Shown: one piece after another, positions 1-8,033 of the stretch
How positions within the stretch are numbered: position 1 is the first letter of the stretch
Layout of the letters: the number at the start of each line of letters is the position of its first letter
Origin: an uncultured Porphyromonadaceae bacterium
Lineage (GTDB): Bacteria > Bacteroidota > Bacteroidia > Bacteroidales > Muribaculaceae
Length of the DNA: 11,947 bases
Reading direction: 5' to 3'
NCBI GenBank assembly: GCA_900552325.1
Contig: URZG01000046.1
Coordinates: forward strand, 1 to 11,947
Program-made: the position numbers and the translations under genes
Notes under the pieces: model-generated
Databases searched by the model: none
What the model saw: only the letters and a program-made list of their open reading frames with translations
What the model was told of the DNA's origin: nothing

Positions 1-1499
1 TCGAACTTGGCCTCGGAGATGGATTTGTCGGGGATGAAGCCCACGATATAACCCTTCACATAGGTGTTGGCCACGGCCGACGAGGGAGCGCCGGCGGCAA
101 GCATCTGCGAGGGATTGTAGGGGGAGGCTTCGGTGCCCGAACCTTCGGGAATACCGGTTGAGGGATCGTCGGGACCCGGTTCGGGATCACCGCCGGGAAC
201 ATCGACACCCTCGAGATGGAACTCAGCCGAGGTGCCGGTGTTGCCGGTAATACCGAACACACCCATCAGGTGGTCAAGCGTACCGAATACGTTGAACTTT
301 TTACCGAGGTTTTCGGGATGGTCGGCAAGAGCCACATACTCGCGCATACGCGAACCCTGGGGCAGAGGCACGATCAGACAGGCCGAGAGGTCGCGGGTCT
401 CGGGGGTAGCGCCGATCACCACAGTGTTGCGCAGCGTTGCGGCGGCGCCCCACTCTATCTGGTCGGGAGAGGTGACGGTCTCAACCTCGGGAGCTACCGT
501 ACCTACGATATAACCCTCGGTCCAGCCCTGCGGAGTCTCGCCGGCGTTGATTTTCTCGATACCTTCGTCAACGCTCCAGGGATTTGCCTCTGAACCGGCG
601 GGGAGGGTCGGGTTGCCGAAGTTCATCAGACCGTCGGCATCGATGAGGACGAGCTGCCAGGGCGAAACATTGGGGCTGCTGTAATAATAGCCGAGAATAC
701 CCACCACGTCACCGTTGCCCTGCGGCAGAACGGTGTTCCAGAACGAGGCGTAACCCGATGTGCGGATATTGAGTTCCGAACCGCTGGCGTCAACGATAGG
801 CTGGTTCTCGCCCGACGAATGGTATTCGCCGCAGAGAGTGGCCGTGCCGTCGGCATTCTTGAAATGCACGTTATTGATGCGCACCAGCTGCCCCTGCCAT
901 TTGCGCAGGAATTCGCCGTTGGTGAGTGCGCTGTTGGTGTTGAGCTCGTCGATCGATGAGATAGTGACCGGCTCGACTTTCGAGGGCTCCGGGAGACCGT
1001 TGAGCTGTCGGTGTTCGTCGAAGAACTCGGGCGCCATGAAAGTAGGCTCGTAATTGTTGGCCGAGTCCTTCCACTTCGGGAAACCGAGCTGCAGCAGACC
1101 GGCATACCGGCCGATGTACATGCCGGTGAGGTCGATTACAATCTCCTGCCCCACACGGTAGGTGAGCCACAGATTGTAGGTGTTGATCGAGATGGGGAGT
1201 GCGCCGGTCTCGTCGCGGAGATAGAGACATTTGAACACGTTGCCCTCGCGGTCGGCGGAGATCACGCGGCCCGAGATTATATAGTGTTCGCCATTCTCCT
1301 TTGCGGGGATCTCCTCGCAGTAGGGGGTCTCGTTTTTCCAGAATTTCTCCTTTACCTCCATGATGGTGGAGTTGGGCCGGAGGGTTGCCTGGGGCACCTC
1401 GTAAGCCGATGCGGGCTTGGAGATGTCGTCCTGGCACGAGGCGAGCCCCATGACAGCGGCGACAGCCACAGCCCCATATAATAATTTCTTGAGAATCAT
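1..1499 (-). CDS. Surface-type lipoprotein with DUF5689 and two DUF6359-like domains (3' part outside window)
   Basis: About 499 codons are open from the ATG at 1499 to the window edge with no stop, so the C-terminus is missing. The N-terminus is a lipoprotein signal peptide with lipobox LASC (Cys22), followed by QDD; acidic residues just after the lipidated Cys are typical of surface-exported Bacteroidota lipoproteins. Residues ~40-290 match the DUF5689 pattern (GEHYIISGRVIS, GNVFKCLYLRDETG, VDLTGMYIG-like segments), which I read as OB-fold-like. A DUF6359-like unit spans ~305-430 (TEGYIVGTVAP, NTVVIGATPETRDL). After a Gly/Pro/Asp-rich linker a second unit starts near residue 456 (VKGYIVGFIPDKSISEA) and is cut by the window edge. 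The gene is a paralogue of the next lipoprotein, which starts 12 bp upstream of it in the same operon. Function is not established; I infer a binding partner for the TonB-dependent receptor. The domain calls are from memory of the families. Confidence 0.85.
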   Translation of the reverse strand, partial: MILKKLLYGAVAVAAVMGLASCQDDISKPASAYEVPQATLRPNSTIMEVKEKFWKNETPYCEEIPAKENGEHYIISGRVISADREGNVFKCLYLRDETGALPISINTYNLWLTYRVGQEIVIDLTGMYIGRYAGLLQLGFPKWKDSANNYEPTFMAPEFFDEHRQLNGLPEPSKVEPVTISSIDELNTNSALTNGEFLRKWQGQLVRINNVHFKNADGTATLCGEYHSSGENQPIVDASGSELNIRTSGYASFWNTVLPQGNGDVVGILGYYYSSPNVSPWQLVLIDADGLMNFGNPTLPAGSEANPWSVDEGIEKINAGETPQGWTEGYIVGTVAPEVETVTSPDQIEWGAAATLRNTVVIGATPETRDLSACLIVPLPQGSRMREYVALADHPENLGKKFNVFGTLDHLMGVFGITGNTGTSAEFHLEGVDVPGGDPEPGPDDPSTGIPEGSGTEASPYNPSQMLAAGAPSSAVANTYVKGYIVGFIPDKSISEAKF

Positions 1500-1511
1500 A
1501 ATTTTATCAGA

Positions 1512-3281
1512 TTATTTGGTGCCGTTTACAGTAAGTTTGTTCACCTCCCATGTGCCGCATTTGGCGGAAGTTCCGATATAGTGGAAAGCCACCTTGATTT
1601 TCTTCCCGGCGTATGCCGTAAGGTCTATGGCCCCGGTTGAAGCGAATGTCCAGCTCAGCGCGTCAGGCCAGGAGGGCACAGTGAGGGCAGTCCATGTGGT
1701 GCCACCGTCGGTGCTGACCTCGAAGAGAGCTTCCTTACGGGCCTGCTCGATGGAGGAGAAGAAATTGAGAGCCTGCGAGAAGGATGCCGACGCGGTTTTG
1801 TAACCGGTCAGGTCTATCTCAGGAGAGATAAGTCGAGCCTCGGCGTCATGATTGGTATCGTTGAGGTAAGCCGACGCCTTCATGCATGAGTAGCGCGAAT
1901 CAAAGTTCCAAATATAGCTCAGAGCCGAGGGGAGCTTGATATTGTCAATCGTGAAATTACCCTGGCCGGAAGCGAATGTCTCCGCAAACACAGTGGTGCC
2001 TGTAGGGGGCTGAGGTGTATCGCCGCCGTTGCCGAGCTCTTTGCCGTCAATTACAGCGGCAGAAACCGACTTGAGCCCGCAGGCGCCGAAATATTTCTCA
2101 ACGGAACCTTTCAGAAGCACCTCCTTGCCAAGAAGGCCCGGATTATCCTTGAGATTCAACGAAGAGCGGATAGTGCCGGCGGGGAGCTGCACGGGAAGCA
2201 CCTCGGAAGAGGATGCCACGGCATCAGTGGCACCGAGGATGATATTTGTGGCCACGGCGCCGGAGGTGCCGAATACGGCCTCGGAAAGCGATTTGTCGGG
2301 GATAAAGCCCACGATCACACCTTTCACCCATTTGTCGGCTTCAGCCACGGCGGGAGCGCCCTGACTCAGCAGCTGGGCAACGGTGTAGGGCGATTCCTTT
2401 GTTCCCTCGCCACCCACAACAGGTTTCTCGGGTTCGGCCTCGGTGAAGCCTTCGAGATCGGCCGGGGAGTTGAGCATCAACTGCCAGTCGCGGCTGAAAT
2501 ACGAGAGTATGGCGGTGATGGAACCGTTGCCGGCAGGCTGCAGCTGGGCCCACCATGTAGAGTAGCCGCTGTTGCGCATGATGATGCGGTTGCCGTCTGG
2601 ACCGATGATGTTGCGGTTCACTGTGGTGCCCGATTCACCGAAAGGCTGGCCGGGCTTCTCGAAATGCACGTCCTTGAGGATGATGAAACGGTTCTGCCAT
2701 GCCAGCAGCTCGGAGGTGTTCTGCTTTATGGCGGCAAGTTCGGCGAGTGTCACCTCGTGGGGCACGACCTTCGAGGGGTCGGGAGTTCCCTGCACAAGAG
2801 CCACGGCCTTGAAATCCTCCTCCTCGATGCGCGAGGGATATTCGTTGGTGGTCGGAGCGGCACCGATCTGCATATTGTTGCCGTAGGCACCGATATAGAG
2901 GCCGGTAACGTCGATGGCCACCTCCTGGCCGAACTTATAGTACTGGTAAAGTTTGGAAATATTCACCGAGAAAGCGATGCCGGCGGTCTCGTCCTCGATC
3001 ATGAGCGACTTGAAGATATTGCCGGTCTCGTCGTCGGAGATGATGCGACCGCGCACAATGTAATGCTCGCCGTCGGCGTTGGTGCCGATTTCGGTGGCAT
3101 AGTTCGAAGCCGAAGAGTTGTAGAAGGCTTCCTTCAGTTCAAGAAGGGTGATATTGGCCTCGATCTGCTCGATGTCTCCGCCGGGCTGCGAAATCGGCGG
3201 ACGCTCGAAATCGTCATCGCACGACGCGAACCCCACGGCTGAAGCCAAGGCCAGGGCTATGTATAAGAATGTCTTTTTCAT
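1512..3281 (-). CDS. DUF5689 / DUF6359-like lipoprotein with C-terminal choice-of-anchor J-like domain
   Basis: The protein is 589 residues. It begins with a lipoprotein signal peptide (lipobox FASC, Cys21) followed by DDD, suggesting a lipid-anchored, probably surface-exposed protein. Residues ~44-285 form a DUF5689 region (GEHYIVRGRIISDDETGNIF, MIEDETAG, AIDVTGLYIG, NSGYSTWWAQ). Residues ~295-418 form a DUF6359-like unit (SPYTVAQLLSQG, WVKGVIVGFIPDKSLSEA, NIILGATDA). Residues ~430-589 resemble a choice-of-anchor J jelly-roll domain (FAETFASGQGNFTI, ARLISPEIDLTGY, ALFEVSTDGGTTW, KIKVAFHYIG). The start is clear: the signal peptide begins at the first Met, 17 bp after the receptor stop, with no promoter between, so the two are probably co-transcribed. 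In a SusCD arrangement this position would hold a SusD-like protein; this one is not SusD-like in sequence. I infer a ligand-capturing or lid role. Nucleic-acid binding is possible given the OB-like fold but unproven. Confidence 0.88.
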   Translation of the reverse strand: MKKTFLYIALALASAVGFASCDDDFERPPISQPGGDIEQIEANITLLELKEAFYNSSASNYATEIGTNADGEHYIVRGRIISDDETGNIFKSLMIEDETAGIAFSVNISKLYQYYKFGQEVAIDVTGLYIGAYGNNMQIGAAPTTNEYPSRIEEEDFKAVALVQGTPDPSKVVPHEVTLAELAAIKQNTSELLAWQNRFIILKDVHFEKPGQPFGESGTTVNRNIIGPDGNRIIMRNSGYSTWWAQLQPAGNGSITAILSYFSRDWQLMLNSPADLEGFTEAEPEKPVVGGEGTKESPYTVAQLLSQGAPAVAEADKWVKGVIVGFIPDKSLSEAVFGTSGAVATNIILGATDAVASSSEVLPVQLPAGTIRSSLNLKDNPGLLGKEVLLKGSVEKYFGACGLKSVSAAVIDGKELGNGGDTPQPPTGTTVFAETFASGQGNFTIDNIKLPSALSYIWNFDSRYSCMKASAYLNDTNHDAEARLISPEIDLTGYKTASASFSQALNFFSSIEQARKEALFEVSTDGGTTWTALTVPSWPDALSWTFASTGAIDLTAYAGKKIKVAFHYIGTSAKCGTWEVNKLTVNGTK

Positions 3282-3298
3282 GATTTACTGTAAAAACG

Positions 3299-6082
3299 TT
3301 AGAAGCGGACGCCCACGTTGAAATATACCTTCACGCCCTGTGCGTACTGGTATTTCGTGGGATATGCCTTGGGGTTGAACTTTTTGGTATCGACACGCGA
3401 CTGCTGGAAGGCGTTGGTGACGAGGTTGGTGTTGTTGAGGATATTCGACACCGACAGATTGAAGTTCAGGGCCAGCGAGCGGTTGAGGTAGAGGCTCTTG
3501 CCGATCGAGGCGTTGAGCACCCAGTTGCAGGGGAGTTTCTCCTGTGTGGCGAAGGCGTCGACGATAGCCTCCACTTCCTCGTAGGTGTTTGCCACGGTCC
3601 AGATCTCAGGCATCTCCTCGTGGTAGGGGTAGGCCAGCTGCACGTAGTAGTCGCCCATCCAGGTGGCGTTGACATTGAAGTACCAGTTTTTCGGTGCCGC
3701 ATAGTCAAGGGCGATATTCATCGCGGCCTGAGGGGTGGAGGAGCAGATATAGTTTTTAAGGTAAACCCGTTTTTCCTGGGGATCGGAAAGCTCGTTCTCG
3801 GCCGAACGGGTACCCATCGGATTGTTCTTGTACTGATAGCGCGAATATGTACCGGCCACCGATGCGGTGAGCGAGGGGAGGATCTTGTAGGCCATTCCCA
3901 GCTCCACGCCCTTGTACTGACGGTGCACGTCGCTGAGGGCGAAGTTCACGAAAGTATTGAGGGTCTCGTCGTAGAATCCCATGCGCTCGATGGCGCCGGT
4001 GATGTTGGTGAAGAACACACCTACCGAACCGCGGAAACGGCGGTAGTTCCAGTTGTAGGCGGCATCAGCCGAGAACACGCGCTGCGAACGCAGGTTGTCG
4101 ACGGTGGTGTCCTTGATGCGCGGCGAGATGTACACGTCCTTGATAAGAGGAGCCTGTGTGCCGTACTCGGCGTTGACGGTAAAGAAATTGCGGCCGTCGA
4201 GTTTGTAGGTGGCACCGGCCTTCACGGCGGCATCGTCGAAGCGGTAGGTCTTGGATTTGCCGAGGGAGTTTTCGGGAGCGCGGCCGTTGCGCATGTGGCC
4301 GAAGCGGTAGAACTGCTCGTAGCTTACCTGCGCGCCCCAGTGGGCGTCCCAGTGGGCGGAGTTGAACTGGTTCTGGATGAAACCCTGAGCCTTCAGAGCA
4401 TGGATGTTGTAGTCATAACCGAACCGCTCCCCTACCCCTACGCGGCGATTGGGATGTTCGAGGTCGTTCTGCATGATGTCGGCCGATGCGAGGGGGTTGT
4501 TGACGTCGCGGTCGGAGAAGGGATCCACGTCAAGCCAGTAGGCGCCGCCGAGTAGATCCTTCACAGTCATGTAATCGGCGGTCTTGGTGTAGTTGAAGGT
4601 CACGCCGGCCTGCAGGGTGAGGTTGTCGTTGAGACGGCGGTTGAGCACCGAGTTCACGATGAAATTGAACTGGTTGGAGTGCTCCCACTGCTGCATGTAG
4701 GTGGAACCGGTCTGCTCGTCGGCGGGGAGACCCTGATTGGCCACGTTGTTGAGGAAGTTGGTCTGATAGAAGAAATCCCAGTCCATCTGGCGGATACCAC
4801 CTGTGTCGTTACGCCACATGTCGGTGTAGTATTCGGACATGCCCGGCACTTCCTGGTTGAATTCCCAGTATGAGGGGAGATTCTTGTAGTAGTCGGGTTT
4901 GGGGTCGTTCCCTTTGAAATAGTTCAGACGGGTGCGCGCGAAGTTGATCCAGCGGAAAGCGACACCGGTATTCAGCGTAGTCTTCTCATCCTTGAAGATC
5001 CAGTTGAGCATCACGGTGGGATCGAACTTGCGGCGGATATTGTCGGAGCGTTTCTTGCCGTCCTGCCAGCCCCATGCGGGGTTGTAGAGGTTCGAGCCGA
5101 CCAGGTCGTAGGCCTCCTGCACCGTGGCGCGGGCGTTGGCATACTCCATGGGGGCACCCCATGTGGTGAGGGTGATCGAATGGTTGGGATTGATCACCTT
5201 TTCGGCGGAGAGGAAGTAGCCGCCTGCGTTATAGTAAGTACCGTCCACGATACCTTCGTCGGAATAACGGCCTATGGCACCGAGGGTAAGGCCCCATCCA
5301 CCGGCAGATATGCCGGTGGAATACTGCGCCATGGCGCGGGCATAGTAGTTGGAGTTGGTGTAGCTCAGCGAACCGTTGAAACCGGGGGAATAGGTCTCGG
5401 TGATGGTGTTGAAGTTCTGCGAGCCGCCGATGGCCGAGAAGCCGTAGGCAGCCGCTCCGAGCCCCTGGGTGGCGGTGCTGTTGCGGAAAGCGCGCGAGGT
5501 CATGCCGCCGAGCTGCGAGAAAGTGAAGCCGCCGCGCACGATGTCGTTCATCGGCATGCCGTTGATGTAGGTTTCCTGCTGCTCCTGACGATATCCGCGG
5601 TAGTTGCTGTAAAGGGGCTGGAGGCCGTAGCGCACGAACTTGTAGTAAATATTGTCCGACGAACCGGTAAGGGCGGTCACTGCCTGCGAGTTGCCCTCCT
5701 CGTCCTCGAGCATCGACTCGTCGAAGGCCAGGTCAGTGGCATATTCGTCGATGACGGCCTCCACGGCGCTGCGGTCGGAGGCGAGAGCCACGTTCATAGG
5801 CACCGACTGGCCATTGTAGAGACGCAGCTGCAGGGCGTCGTCGCCGTAGCCGGCAGCCGAGATTTTCAACACGGCCTCTCCCGGAAGCGCGTTGGAGATG
5901 CGGAAATCACCGGCGGAGCCGGTAACGACTGTGATGTTCTGGCCGGGGATAGTGACCAGGGCGCCGGCCACCGGGGCTCCGGTATCGGCGTCGACAACGG
6001 AACCGGTCACCACGGCCGTCTGGGCCGACACACCGGTAGCGGCGGCCGACATCAGCAGCGGTAGAAACACTTTTAATCTCAT
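3299..6082 (-). CDS. TonB-dependent outer-membrane receptor with carboxypeptidase-regulatory-like N-terminal domain
   Basis: The protein is 927 residues. Residues 1-20 are a signal peptide (cleavage near VSA|Q). Residues ~22-100 are a carboxypeptidase-regulatory-like beta-sandwich (VVTGSVVDADTGAPVAGALV, GDFRISNALPGE, ISAAGYG), the usual N-terminal extension of many Bacteroidota receptors. An acidic stretch (FDESMLEDEEG, ~120-130) leads into the plug, whose markers are RGYRQEQQETYINGMPMND (~162-180), GGMTSRAFRN and FSAIGGSQNFNT. The rest is a long, Tyr/Trp/Asn-rich transmembrane beta-barrel ending in VYFNVGVRF with a terminal Phe, as expected for BAM-dependent barrels. It imports a ligand using TonB/ExbBD energy. 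It is not a classical SusC: no SusD gene follows, but two DUF5689 lipoproteins do, at 17 bp and in the same direction. A -7 box 44-51 bp upstream of the start and a terminator behind it make this the first gene of its operon. The ligand cannot be read from the sequence; nucleic-acid fragments or phosphate are my inference from the adjacent nuclease. Confidence 0.93.
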   Translation of the reverse strand: MRLKVFLPLLMSAAATGVSAQTAVVTGSVVDADTGAPVAGALVTIPGQNITVVTGSAGDFRISNALPGEAVLKISAAGYGDDALQLRLYNGQSVPMNVALASDRSAVEAVIDEYATDLAFDESMLEDEEGNSQAVTALTGSSDNIYYKFVRYGLQPLYSNYRGYRQEQQETYINGMPMNDIVRGGFTFSQLGGMTSRAFRNSTATQGLGAAAYGFSAIGGSQNFNTITETYSPGFNGSLSYTNSNYYARAMAQYSTGISAGGWGLTLGAIGRYSDEGIVDGTYYNAGGYFLSAEKVINPNHSITLTTWGAPMEYANARATVQEAYDLVGSNLYNPAWGWQDGKKRSDNIRRKFDPTVMLNWIFKDEKTTLNTGVAFRWINFARTRLNYFKGNDPKPDYYKNLPSYWEFNQEVPGMSEYYTDMWRNDTGGIRQMDWDFFYQTNFLNNVANQGLPADEQTGSTYMQQWEHSNQFNFIVNSVLNRRLNDNLTLQAGVTFNYTKTADYMTVKDLLGGAYWLDVDPFSDRDVNNPLASADIMQNDLEHPNRRVGVGERFGYDYNIHALKAQGFIQNQFNSAHWDAHWGAQVSYEQFYRFGHMRNGRAPENSLGKSKTYRFDDAAVKAGATYKLDGRNFFTVNAEYGTQAPLIKDVYISPRIKDTTVDNLRSQRVFSADAAYNWNYRRFRGSVGVFFTNITGAIERMGFYDETLNTFVNFALSDVHRQYKGVELGMAYKILPSLTASVAGTYSRYQYKNNPMGTRSAENELSDPQEKRVYLKNYICSSTPQAAMNIALDYAAPKNWYFNVNATWMGDYYVQLAYPYHEEMPEIWTVANTYEEVEAIVDAFATQEKLPCNWVLNASIGKSLYLNRSLALNFNLSVSNILNNTNLVTNAFQQSRVDTKKFNPKAYPTKYQYAQGVKVYFNVGVRF

Positions 6083-6125
6083 ATCTGACTTGTTTAATTG
6101 TTTTTTCAGGTATTTGTCAGGGGGT

Positions 6126-6133
6126 CAAAGATA
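6126..6133 (-). promoter_or_regulatory. Bacteroidota-type -7 box of the receptor/lipoprotein operon
   Basis: The minus strand reads TATCTTTG here, a full match to the TAnnTTTG -7 consensus of Bacteroidota primary sigma. It lies 44-51 bp upstream of the receptor ATG, which would give a leader of roughly 35-40 nt. No clean TTTG is present at the -33 position; the matching distance falls at the edge of a T7 run that also serves the terminator of the preceding nuclease gene. The A/T-rich leader has no clear Shine-Dalgarno, as is usual in this phylum. Confidence 0.6.
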
Positions 6134-6142
6134 GCTAATATT

Positions 6143-6177
6143 TGTGAAAAAAAGAGCATTTCACTGTGAAAAAAAGA
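6143..6177. repeat. Perfect 13-bp direct repeat with 22-bp period
   Basis: The plus strand reads TGTGAAAAAAAGA at 6143-6155 and again at 6165-6177, identical over all 13 bases. The period of 22 bp is about two helical turns, so both copies would face the same side of the DNA. The pair lies in the 105-bp gap between the nuclease stop and the receptor start, directly upstream of the receptor -7 box and inside the nuclease terminator. It may be a paired regulator site, a curved A-tract upstream element, or a by-product of a duplicated terminator T-run. Confidence 0.7.
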
Positions 6178-6185
6178 TGAAATGC
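6147..6185 (-). terminator. Intrinsic terminator of the endonuclease gene
   Basis: On the minus strand, two bases after the nuclease stop codon, GCATTTCA (6185-6178) pairs with TGAAATGC (6163-6156) in a perfect 8-bp stem with a 14-nt loop. TC and seven T follow (6155-6147). The stem-plus-T-run form and the position right after the gene support rho-independent termination. This makes the receptor operon a separate transcription unit. The loop is larger than usual, and a second T7 run lies inside it. Confidence 0.65.
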
Positions 6186-6187
6186 GG

Positions 6188-7891
6188 TCAGTCACACACA
6201 ATCACTTTCAGCGGCCGGGGATGCTGGTCGGTCATCATCAGATAGACTCCTGCTGGAAGCGACAGCACCTCGCCGTTCACAACATTCTGACGTTCAAGCG
6301 CCAGGCGGCCGGAAGCATCGTAGATTCTCAGACCGGTATGGTCATCGCCGCAGACCAGACGCAGCCCTCCCGGCTCATACACGGCGCCCAGAGGCATTTC
6401 GCCGGCCACAGCGCCCAGACCGGTGGAGAAGTCCACCGTTATCTCGTTTGTAGGTGCCGAATAGAATCCCAGACGGCATGAACGCACGTGGTAGCTCTCG
6501 GCATCCCCCTCGGCATGATCGTCGATCTCGAGCCAGTTGTATTCAGCCACATGGTCGATCTGGCGCGGTTCGCCGCCGGGGGTGACTACCGTGCGCGTCA
6601 CCACATAGTAGTCCACCACATCATCCTGCGCGCCCTGCGCCGGGATCTCCCAGTTTGCGGTATAGGAGGTGGGGGTAATATCGGTAGCCGCCAGGGCACG
6701 GAAGTCATGCAGCACAGGCTGCTCCAGACATTCCCCGCGGAGGGCTATTCCGCGCGAACCGCCGTCCTTGTAATCGGAGACTATGAGCCGGGCCGAATGT
6801 TCGCCCACCGACGTGGGGTTATACTTTACCTTCACCCACACCCCTTCGGGAGAGTTGATGGCCGAAGGGATCACCTGAGTCTCCTCCGGAGTGAACATGG
6901 CGGCATCGGCTCCCGTAACAGTCAGCTGCACGTTGTAACGGATGTTCTCTCCGCGGAACTGCAGCGACGCTTCGCCGCCGCGGCCCACTGCCACCTGCCC
7001 GAAATCAAGCGCCATATCCTGCACCGGAGTGATGAGTACAGGCTCGCCAGAAGGCTCGGAAGAGGAGCCGGGATTGAACGGCAACCCCTTGCGGTTGCCC
7101 CACAGATATTCGGCAAGATCCTTGAAGTCGATGAACGGATTGCGGTTGGCCTGCACCTTATAGACCTCCTCGTTACGGCTGAGTTCTTTCTGGCTCGGCG
7201 GATCCTCGCGGTGCCAGCGCATCAGTAGGTCTATACTCCAGGAATTCAGCGTGGGGTAAGTGTTGTTGTTCATCATGTAGGTGTACTTCCAGGTGAGATT
7301 CTGATAACAGCACACCATGTAGAAATAAGTTCGGGCGAAATCCCCCTTGTACTCGTCGGCAGGCTCGAAAACGGCTTTAGCGCCGCCACCCTGGCCGGCG
7401 ACGGGAGTGCCCACCCGGCTCACGCCGTTGTCGAACGTGGCGGTCTGCACCTCGCCCAGCGGGTAATTGCTTTTGGCCATGTTGGCCGCCTTCTCCGATG
7501 GATACAGATGGTTGAGATCAACGTATGCGGGTGTGTTCTCCGAGCCTCCCCACCAGCTTTTCGGAAGGGAATGTTCGCGGTTCAGTCCCCAGAAGTCATT
7601 GACGTAGAGAGGTATGTCGGAATACATCTCCCACCACTGGCCGTAGCGGGAATCGGAAGGGGGATACACATCGGTCTTACGGAAATAATCGGGCAAAGCC
7701 ATGTAGCTCGACACCTCCGTGTGATTGTAAAGCAGCGTGTGGAGCGCGTCTTTGAGTTCGGCCTCGCGTTTCCCTGTGAGCGAGGAATAGTATCCGGCCG
7801 GAACCTCGGCGGCGGCGCCGAAAGCCACGACAAAGGCCACGGCGACGGATGCGCGCCATAAACATTTAGTTATCAAATTGTTTTCCATCAT
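6188..7891 (-). CDS. T9SS-secreted endonuclease I (EndA/Vvn family) with C-terminal sorting domain
   Basis: The protein is a secreted, probably sugar-non-specific endonuclease of about 567 residues. A signal peptide covers ~1-28 (hydrophobic core ASVAVAFVVAFGAAA). The nuclease domain (~33-275) carries the family motifs NREHSLPKSWW (Glu106 metal ligand, His107 general base) and DLNHLYPSEKAANMAKSNYP (Asn142 second metal ligand); roles are assigned from Vvn/EndA. An Ig-like domain follows (~284-386, choice-of-anchor D/ASPM-SPD-2-Hydin type), then a fibronectin III-like domain (~388-485). The last ~75 residues form a type A T9SS sorting domain (GLRIYDASGRLAL, LPAGVYLMM, KVIV), so the protein should cross the outer membrane by the T9SS and be released or anchored. 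The frame stays open upstream to 8107, but that extension crosses a hairpin and a promoter and has no signal peptide. I therefore start at ATG 7891 (or 7888, since the first two codons are Met-Met). The gene is monocistronic, with its own promoter and terminator. Confidence 0.93.
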   Translation of the reverse strand: MMENNLITKCLWRASVAVAFVVAFGAAAEVPAGYYSSLTGKREAELKDALHTLLYNHTEVSSYMALPDYFRKTDVYPPSDSRYGQWWEMYSDIPLYVNDFWGLNREHSLPKSWWGGSENTPAYVDLNHLYPSEKAANMAKSNYPLGEVQTATFDNGVSRVGTPVAGQGGGAKAVFEPADEYKGDFARTYFYMVCCYQNLTWKYTYMMNNNTYPTLNSWSIDLLMRWHREDPPSQKELSRNEEVYKVQANRNPFIDFKDLAEYLWGNRKGLPFNPGSSSEPSGEPVLITPVQDMALDFGQVAVGRGGEASLQFRGENIRYNVQLTVTGADAAMFTPEETQVIPSAINSPEGVWVKVKYNPTSVGEHSARLIVSDYKDGGSRGIALRGECLEQPVLHDFRALAATDITPTSYTANWEIPAQGAQDDVVDYYVVTRTVVTPGGEPRQIDHVAEYNWLEIDDHAEGDAESYHVRSCRLGFYSAPTNEITVDFSTGLGAVAGEMPLGAVYEPGGLRLVCGDDHTGLRIYDASGRLALERQNVVNGEVLSLPAGVYLMMTDQHPRPLKVIVCD

Positions 7892-7965
7892 TTGCCAAAG
7901 GTACTGATTCTGAGGATAAGCGCACATCATCCGCCGGGGAATAAAACCGCCGGCGCATAACTCTA

Positions 7966-7997
7966 CAAAAGTAGTTAAAAAACTTAACAATCGGAAA
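7966..7997 (-). promoter_or_regulatory. Putative promoter of the endonuclease gene
   Basis: The minus strand carries TACTTTTG at 7973-7966, matching the TAnnTTTG -7 box. TTTC (7997-7994), one base off the TTTG -33 element, lies upstream with a 20-bp spacer, the normal distance. The start of transcription would fall near 7959, giving a leader of about 65-70 nt. The spacer holds a small inverted repeat (GTTAA-5-TTAAC, 7974-7988) that could bind a regulator. A second -7-like box, TACCTTTG (7903-7896), sits too close to the start codon and would give a leaderless transcript; I consider it less likely. Confidence 0.55.
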
Positions 7998-8033
7998 GCG
8001 TAAAAAGTTTTTTTGGCCGGTGACATAATAACT

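Noticed and set aside
626..1437. Minus-strand open frames in other frames within the left-edge lipoprotein
   Set aside because: The frame starting at 1499 gives a continuous lipoprotein with family motifs; the others are Arg/Ser/Pro-rich out-of-frame readings.
3620..4555. Long plus-strand open frame opposite the receptor
   Set aside because: It is antisense to a clear barrel-coding region, has low-complexity Val/Gly/His-rich content and no recognisable domain; such frames are common opposite GC-rich genes.
5180..6064. Long plus-strand open frame opposite the receptor N-terminus
   Set aside because: It shadows the signal peptide, regulatory and plug domains on the minus strand, has no start signals and no family features.
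7896..7903. Second -7-like box TACCTTTG just before the nuclease start
   Set aside because: Transcription from it would start at about the start codon, and it lacks a -33 element; the box at 7966-7973 fits better.
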